This document shows positions 58,220 through 64,000 of a stretch of DNA of 64,000 nt, piece after piece. The DNA is from Psychrosphaera algicola (GTDB lineage Bacteria > Pseudomonadota > Gammaproteobacteria > Enterobacterales > Alteromonadaceae), in the NCBI RefSeq assembly GCF_028401425.1, contig NZ_JAQOMS010000002.1, positions 3,596,001-3,660,000 on the forward strand. The letters run 5' to 3'. The first letter of the stretch is position 1. Each line of letters begins with the position of its first letter. The position numbers and the translations under genes were made by a program. The notes under the pieces were generated by a model. The model made no database searches and was not told the origin of the DNA. It saw only the letters and a program-made list of their open reading frames with translations.

Positions 58220-59982
58220 TTATCTGTGAGTCTGAGGTAAGGCGTTTTCCAATGATTTTGGAATTCGCAAATGATAGGTTAGACCTTCACCTTCTTTAGA
58301 ACTGGCTTCAATGTCGCCTTCGAGGGTCTGCTTCACTAAGTTATAAGCGATATTTGTACCCAGCCCAGACCCGCCAGCTTCTCGCTTGGTGGTATAAAAT
58401 GGGTCAAATAACATCGCAAGTTGTTCTTCTGAGACACCATTGCCATTATCTTTATATATAATGTCTACATATTCGCCATCGAGCTTTACGTCGATATCGA
58501 TACGGCCTTCATCTCGACCGTCAAAGCCATGGATCACACTATTCAATAAGAAGTTGGTAAAAATTTGAGAAACCGCACCAGCAGGAACTTTCATATCCAA
58601 GTCGTCTGGGCAATTAATAAAAATATCGTGTTTTGACTTTTTCAGTTTTGGTTTTAACGATGTGATCACTTCATTGAGGTATTGTTTAATATTGATCGTA
58701 CGAACAGCTTCACTTGTTTGGTCTACTGCAATTTGCTTGAAGCTTGCAATAAGTTCGCTGGCGCGTGACAAGTTGTTGTTGAGTAAGTCGATGCTCTGTC
58801 TGCTTTCAGATACAAAGCTTTTCATGTCAGATGCACTTAAAGATTTGTCGTCAAATTTTTTGCTTATGTGATTCAGGCGGTCAGCTAAAAAGCTAGTTGC
58901 AGTTACACCTACACCAATTGGTGTGTTTACATCGTGAGTAATGCCGGCCACGAGACCACCAAGTGCAGCGAGTTTTTCAGATTCAACTAGTTTACCGTGC
59001 GCAAGGCTTAAGTTTTCGATGGTGTTTTCAAGTTGATTGGTTTTTTCAACCAGTTCTTTTTCTGTTTCGCGTCGAGTTTCAATTTCTTCTTTAAGATTTT
59101 TTTGCTGAGTTTCCAATTGATATTTCTGTTTTTGCAAATCCATCATAGCTTGGCTGAGATTGGCGGTTTTTTCGCGACTTCTTGCTCCAGCATCAAATTT
59201 TGTTGGTCGAGCATATCGTTGGTTTTTAGCAATTGTTTTTGAGCTTGCTTCAATTCGTCTTGGGAACTCGAGACTTTTCCAATGAGATTATTAAAGGACA
59301 GTTGGATAACGCTCAATTCGCTTTCTTCAAGTTCGGTCACTTGCAGTTGTGCTGTTCCTAAGTTATCGAGATCAATTCGTTCAATTTGATCAACCAAATC
59401 GCCAAGTGGCTTGGTAAGATGTTTTCTAAATGCGAGTAAAAATAGACCAATTAGAAATGCCGTTTTTGTCGCTGCGCTGCCGAGCATAAAGTAAATACTG
59501 ACAATGATTCTATCGATGACAACATGGTGACTTGAGAAAAGGGTGACATCGCCCACATGAGTCGAACGGCCAGAAAATTCGAAAACGAGAGGAAAGGTAT
59601 AGCCAAATAAACCATCGGCACCATGGATGACATTGCCATGTCCTGTTGAGGTGTTGCTTCTAGAGTTCTCAAATTCTGAGACTTGACCCATTTGGGTCAG
59701 CAATTCGCTTTGATCATCTCTGATCAATACGCCTTCAATCATTGGGATCGCCAATAAACCCTCAGAAATGGATACAACTTGTGGGGTATTAAGTTCCCAA
59801 ATAGCGCGGGTTAAACTGGCACTGAATGTATTTTCTAATGTCCTTAGCTCGTCACTAATGTAATTTTTGGTCGTGGTATATTCGGCCACAACTTGAATAC
59901 AAGTCACTGCAAATGTTAGGACAAAGTAGACAGATAATACACTTACAAGTAGTCGACGCGAGATACTCTTGGTTGCCAGCAT
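58220..59982 (-). CDS. Membrane sensor histidine kinase (frameshifted)
   Basis: About 587 residues. Two N-terminal helices flank a periplasmic domain (residues about 35-150), then a HAMP-like linker (FRKHLTKPLGDLVDQIERIDLDNLG), a long coiled coil, an atypical HisKA with phosphoacceptor His in GGLVAGITHDVNTPIGVGVTATSFL, and an ATPase domain ending GSGLGTNIAYNLVKQTLEGDIEA. The frame breaks at 59168-59173, an A run one short on the minus strand (AKKTANLSQAMMDLQKQ). No receiver domain and no adjacent regulator. Ligand unknown. Confidence 0.87.
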
Positions 59983-60274
59983 TCCAACATATTCCTAATC
60001 GGTTTAAAGAATCAATAGCTGTAGACTTACAGTTTGGCTATTTTTCTGTGAAAATCCAGTATTATAGTGAGGATAACCCAAAAATGACGTTATTCAATTT
60101 AATTTCTTAATGTTAGTGGTTATCTAAAATCAAAATCTACAGTAAATTTATTGGTAACATTAACAATAAATTGCGTAGAATTGTAACCGGATTATGTTTA
60201 GTTGCAATTAATGCAACATTAGCTGTAATAATTAGCACTTGACTTTTTGGCCCATTCCGTCAAATTTAGCACCT

Positions 60275-60334
60275 ATGAATTTACGCATGATCCGCACTAT
60301 TATTACGACCACCAACATTACCCATACGGGCTAG
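60275..60334 (+). CDS. thrL: thr operon leader peptide
   Basis: A 19-codon frame reading MNLRMIRTIITTTNITHTG, too short for an ORF scan. It is rich in Thr (7) and Ile (4), the two amino acids that control the thr operon by attenuation in enteric bacteria. It is followed by a terminator and then thrA. Confidence 0.88.
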   Translation: MNLRMIRTIITTTNITHTG

Positions 60335-60363
60335 TGGTCGAACGAGTGCAACAAAATTTTGTT

Positions 60364-60393
60364 AAACCCGTGACCAAAATCACGGGTTTTTTT
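60364..60393 (+). terminator. Attenuator terminator of the threonine operon
   Basis: AAACCCGTGA (60364-60373) pairs with TCACGGGTTT (60380-60389) and is followed by a T run. Located between thrL and thrA; stalling of ribosomes on Thr/Ile codons of thrL would prevent its formation. Confidence 0.88.
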
Positions 60394-60421
60394 GTCTTTA
60401 GACTTGGAAAGGTAGTTTAGT

Positions 60422-62877
60422 ATGAGAGTAGTTAAGTTTGGTGGAAGTTCTTTGGCCGATGATTTTAGATTTCAATCGGTTGCGGCTATTATTAGCGAGC
60501 AGGCGACCTCTAGCACAATTACCGCGGTACTTTCAGCGCCAAAAGGCGTTACCAATAGATTGGTGAAGTTGTGTGATATCAGTGAAGCAGGTGAAGACTA
60601 CCAAGGCGAACTTGATGGTTTAGAGAAACATTTTCTTAATATCGCCGAGCAAGCCGGTTTTAGTCAAACAGCTGAATTAGTATCAAAAATAGAACAAACT
60701 ATTTCTGAACTAAGTCAAAGACTTCAAGGCGTGAAGTTATTACAACATTGCCCTGATCATATTCGTGCGTTCATTATTTGTCGTGGCGAAGTGTTTAGTG
60801 TGCATTTAATGCAGCAATATCTAAAAGTAAAAGGGTTTGAATCGCAGGTATTAGACCCTACCAAATCGATTGTTAGTTCTGACGATTATTTAAATGGCGT
60901 TGCGGATATCGAATTATCACGCGCGGCGTTATTGTCACATATGGAAAACGGTAAAAAGTTTACTTATTACTAGGATTTACCGCCGCCAACGAAAATGGTG
61001 AGTTAACAACGTTAGGTCGCAATGGTTCTGATTATTCTGCGGCAATTGTTGCAGCGTGTTTACATGCTGCTGTTTGTGAAATATGGACAGACGTTGATGG
61101 TGTTTATAGCGCAGACCCACGTCAAGTTCGCGGTGCTATGTTAGTTGAAAAGCTGTCATATGGTGAAGCAATGGAGTTGTCTTATTTTGGCGCCAGTGTT
61201 TTACATCCAAAAACAATCGGCCCTTTGGCGCAGCACCAAATTCCATGTGTTATTAAAAATACGTTAAATCCAAATGCAGAAGGCACGTTGATTGCTGAAG
61301 AAGCCGCCGCAAATACGTCGCCGATTAAGGCAATTTCATCTTTAGAAGATGTAAGCATGCTAACCGTTTCAGGCCCAGGCATGAAAGGTGTTGTCGGTAT
61401 GGCGAGTCGCACGTTTAAGGCAATGGCCGACCGTGAAATATCGGTTGTACTTATTACTCAGTCTTCCTCTGAATTTAGCATCAGCTTTTGTATCCCAACG
61501 GAACGTGAAAAAGACGCTGTTGCTGCGTTGTTACGTGAATTTGAATTAGAAATTAAAGCCGGTTTATTGGCTCACCCTAAAGTAGATAACGAAGTCGCTA
61601 TTGTGTCGATGATTGGCGAAGGAATGAGACAACACAAAGGGATTGCTGCCAAATTCTTTACGTCTTTAGCACAAGCCCGTGTGAATATTCTTGCGATTGC
61701 TCAGGACAGTACAGAATCGTCAATCTCTGCAGTACTTGAGTCTAAAAAATGCGCCGATGCGATTAAAGTCTGTCACGAAAACTTCTTTACTAAAGTTCCG
61801 TCAATCGATGTGTTCATCTTAGGATGTGGCGTTGTTGGTGGTGAGTTGGTAGAACAAATTAAACGTCAGCAAACGTGGCTACATCAACGCAATATTAAAC
61901 TCAATGTTTATGGCATCGCAAATAGTCGTAAATTGTTGCTTGACGCAGAAGGTATCGACTTGGCGTCTGACTGGCAATCGACACTAGCGGACTCTGAAAA
62001 CAATTTCAGCCTGTTAAACGTGACGCAGTTTGTTCAAGACAATCATTTAGTAAACCCCGTACTTGTCGACTGTACGTCTTCTGAAAGTGTTGCAAGTCAA
62101 TACGTAGAATTTTTAGCTGCAGGTTTCCATATCGTTACGCCAAATAAAAAGGCTAATACGGGTAGCATGGCATATTACAACGAGTTACGTGATACCGCAC
62201 AGTCAACAATGCGTCGATTCTTATATGAAACGACCGTTGGTGCAGGCTTACCAGTTATCGATACATTGCAAGGGTTGTTCAATGCCGGTGATGAATTAGT
62301 TGCATTTGAAGGGATATTGTCGGGTTCTTTGTCTTATATCTTTGGCAAATTAGACGAAGGAAAAACCATTTCTGAAGCAACAATCGAAGCGCGTAATTTA
62401 GGTTATACCGAACCAGACCCACGTGATGACTTAAGTGGTATGGACGTGGCGCGTAAGTTATTAATCATGGCGCGTGAAGCTGGATTAAACCTTGAATTAT
62501 CAGACATCGAAGTTGAATCTGTATTGGGCAACGACTTTGACGCCACTGGCAGTGTTGATGAATTTATCGCAAAATTACCGAGTTTAGATCCAACGTTTGC
62601 TGCCTTGATTGATAACGCCAAATCAAGCGACGAAGTATTACGATATGTTGGTGAAATTAAAGACGGAAAATGTAAAGTTAAGATCGTTTCAGTCGGCGCT
62701 GACAATCCATTATTTGCCGTTAAAAATGGCGAAAATGCATTAGCGATTCATAGTCGTTATTATCAACCAATTCCGTTTGTTTTACGCGGATATGGCGCTG
62801 GTGCCGCTGTCACAGCAGCGGGTGTGTTTGGCGATGTAATGCGTACATTGAGTTGGCAACAAGAGGTGATGCTGTGA
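60422..62877 (+). CDS. thrA: Bifunctional aspartokinase I / homoserine dehydrogenase I (frameshifted)
   Basis: First and third steps of threonine synthesis (about 818 aa). Kinase motif MRVVKFGGSSLAD, NGSDYSAAIVAACL, two ACT domains (LEDVSMLTVSGPGMKGVVGMASRTFKAM; EVAIVSMIGEGMRQHKG), then the dehydrogenase (VFILGCGVVGGELVEQI, TPNKKANTGSMAYY). The frame breaks near 60965-60975 around TTACTAGGATTT: one base is missing before GFTAANENGELTTLGRNG. The end overlaps thrB (GTGA). Expression is controlled by the thrL attenuator. Confidence 0.96.
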
Positions 62878-63827
62878 GTCAGATAGGACAACGCGCTTCA
62901 GCGTTTGCGCCAGCAAGTTCTGGCAACGTTAGCGTCGGGTTTGATTTGCTTGGCGCTGCGCTTCTACGTATCGATGGTGGCGAACTTGGTGACCGTGTTA
63001 ATGTTGAATTTGCAGAGCAGGACGAGCTGAAAAATTCGGGTGAATATGCCCACGTGTGTCCAGATGATGCTGAGCAAAATCTAGCGTGGCAAGCTTACCG
63101 CCTGTTTCGCAGTAAATTAGCAAATGAGAGTTTTCCAAAAGTAAAAATGGAACTGGTAAAATCGTTGCCAGTGGGCAGTGGATTAGGTTCTAGTGCCTGT
63201 TCTGTGGTTGCAAGTTTAACCGCCTTGAATCGATTGTTTGGTCATTATTTTAGCGATAATGACATGTTACTGATGATGGGTGAAATTGAAGCCGCAGCAA
63301 GCGGTGACTTGCATTATGACAATGTCGCGCCTAGTTATTTTGGCGGACTACAATTAATGTCACCGTCAACGGATGAGCCGGTGCTAGATTTACCAATACC
63401 AGATCAATGGTATGTTGTTGTCGCGTTTCCTAGCTTTGCTTTCCCGACCAAACAAGCTCGAGAAGTATTGCCAAAACAGTACGACAAACATGATGTTATT
63501 GCCAATGCTCAAAATCTATCTGTGTTTATTACGCAGTTATTTAAGGGGCAACAAGTTAAAGCGGCCTGAGCAATTAAAGATGTCGTGGCTGAACCTTTTA
63601 GAGGCGAATTAATCAAAGGTTTTGTTAGTGCGCGTAACGCATTAGTGGAACAAGGGGCTTTAGCGGTTGGAATTAGTGGGGCAGGGCCAACATTGTTTGC
63701 TGTAACCACTGAGTTAGCAGAAGCCAAAAACTACGAACAATATTTGAATGAGCATTACCTTCAATCGGAGAATGGTTTTGCCCATATATGTAGAATTGCC
63801 CCGCAGGGTGCAAAACATCTAGATTAA
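62874..63827 (+). CDS. thrB: Homoserine kinase (in-frame stop, probable error)
   Basis: GHMP kinase making O-phosphohomoserine (about 317 aa). ASAFAPASSGNVSVGFDLLGAAL, LPVGSGLGSSACSVVASLTALN and AVGISGAGPTLFAV are the three GHMP motifs. The GTG start overlaps the thrA stop. An in-frame TGA at 63567-63569 interrupts it at GCCTGAGCAATTAAAGATG. If GCCTGGC was read as GCCTGAGC and the following A run is one short, the frame becomes AAWQLKDVVAEPF, close to the LKDVIAEPY of other ThrB proteins; I prefer that to a real stop. Confidence 0.93.
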
Positions 63828-63870
63828 CCCAGTAAATACTGGAATAAAGTAAGAAGTAACGAGGATTTCA

Positions 63871-64000
63871 ATGTTGTTAGCCAATATAAAACATAACGAC
63901 CAACAGGTAACGTTTGAGCAAGCAGTAAAAATTGGCTTAGGTCGTGATCAAGGTCTATTTTTTCCACAAAAAATTACTCCGCTTGAAAACTTGAGTGAAC
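63871..64000 (+). CDS. thrC: Threonine synthase (5' part only)
   Basis: Starts at 63871 after AACGAGGA and reads MLLANIKHNDQQVTFEQAVKIGLGRDQGLFFPQKITPLENLSE to the window edge. The phrase GLGRDQGLFFP and the position after thrA-thrB identify threonine synthase, the PLP enzyme that ends the pathway. Confidence 0.9.
   Translation, partial: MLLANIKHNDQQVTFEQAVKIGLGRDQGLFFPQKITPLENLSE

Noticed and set aside
1..64000. CRISPR array, prophage, rRNA or tRNA genes
   Set aside because: Looked for regularly spaced repeats, phage structural genes and RNA gene signatures; none was seen.

Overview
The window is chromosomal DNA from a gammaproteobacterium, most likely of the order Alteromonadales (Colwelliaceae, Alteromonadaceae or Psychrosphaera-like; the genus cannot be fixed by reading). 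The evidence is moderate-to-low GC, marine-type gene content (DUF3718 and CBU_0592-type small proteins, a HupE/UreJ_2 protein with its membrane anchor, a DUF3612-like regulator) and conserved gammaproteobacterial orders: rplU-rpmA-obgE-folA, queA-tgt-yajC-secD-secF, divergent nadB / rpoE-rseA-rseB-rseC, lepA-lepB-rnc-era-recO-pdxJ-acpS and thrL-thrA-thrB-thrC.

Layout. 0-2 kb: phoR (cut by the window edge) and phoB behind a Pho box. 2-8 kb: HupE-like membrane proteins, a porin, a lipoprotein phosphoesterase and a Dyp-type peroxidase. 8-15 kb: glnK-amtB, argR/mdh, ispB, rplU-rpmA-obgE-folA. 15-25 kb: a GGDEF/EAL protein, queA, tgt, yajC, secDF, yajQ. 25-36 kb is signalling-rich: a GAF hybrid kinase, a CsrB-type regulatory RNA with an upstream GacA/UvrY box, an IS630-family insertion sequence, yacL, a NarL-type kinase with a PAS membrane protein and a response regulator, and a MASE1/CHASE-like hybrid kinase. 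36-44 kb: EamA transporter, slyD, ygfZ, sdhE-ygfX, nadB, and the sigma-E operon behind its own sigma-E promoter. 44-54 kb: YqiJ/flotillin pair, then lepA to acpS. 54-60 kb: accessory genes, namely a substrate-binding protein, a Sir2 homologue without zinc cysteines, a DUF3612-like regulator divergent from a short malate-synthase-G-derived protein, rdgC and a sensor kinase. 60-64 kb: the threonine operon with its attenuator.

About half of the long genes are broken by small indels although they are plainly functional housekeeping genes (tgt, secD, lepA, lepB, obgE, thrA). Most breaks are one-base losses in homopolymers. A second class is more informative. At ten positions a gene breaks exactly where the expected codons would spell RCCTGGY or its complement, and the bases read CTAAGG, CCTATGG, CTATAGG, CTCTGAC or CCTGAG instead. 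CCWGG sites outside the R...Y context are nearly all intact. I read this as the imprint of a DNA modification at RCCWGGY on error-prone long-read base calling, so the breaks are annotated as probable sequencing errors and not as pseudogenes.

No rRNA, tRNA, CRISPR array or prophage was seen. The best non-protein finds are the CsrB-type RNA (about 30 GGA motifs on the minus strand), the near-perfect hairpin just upstream of rnc, and the four phased repeats between the DUF3612-like regulator and the malate-synthase-derived gene.
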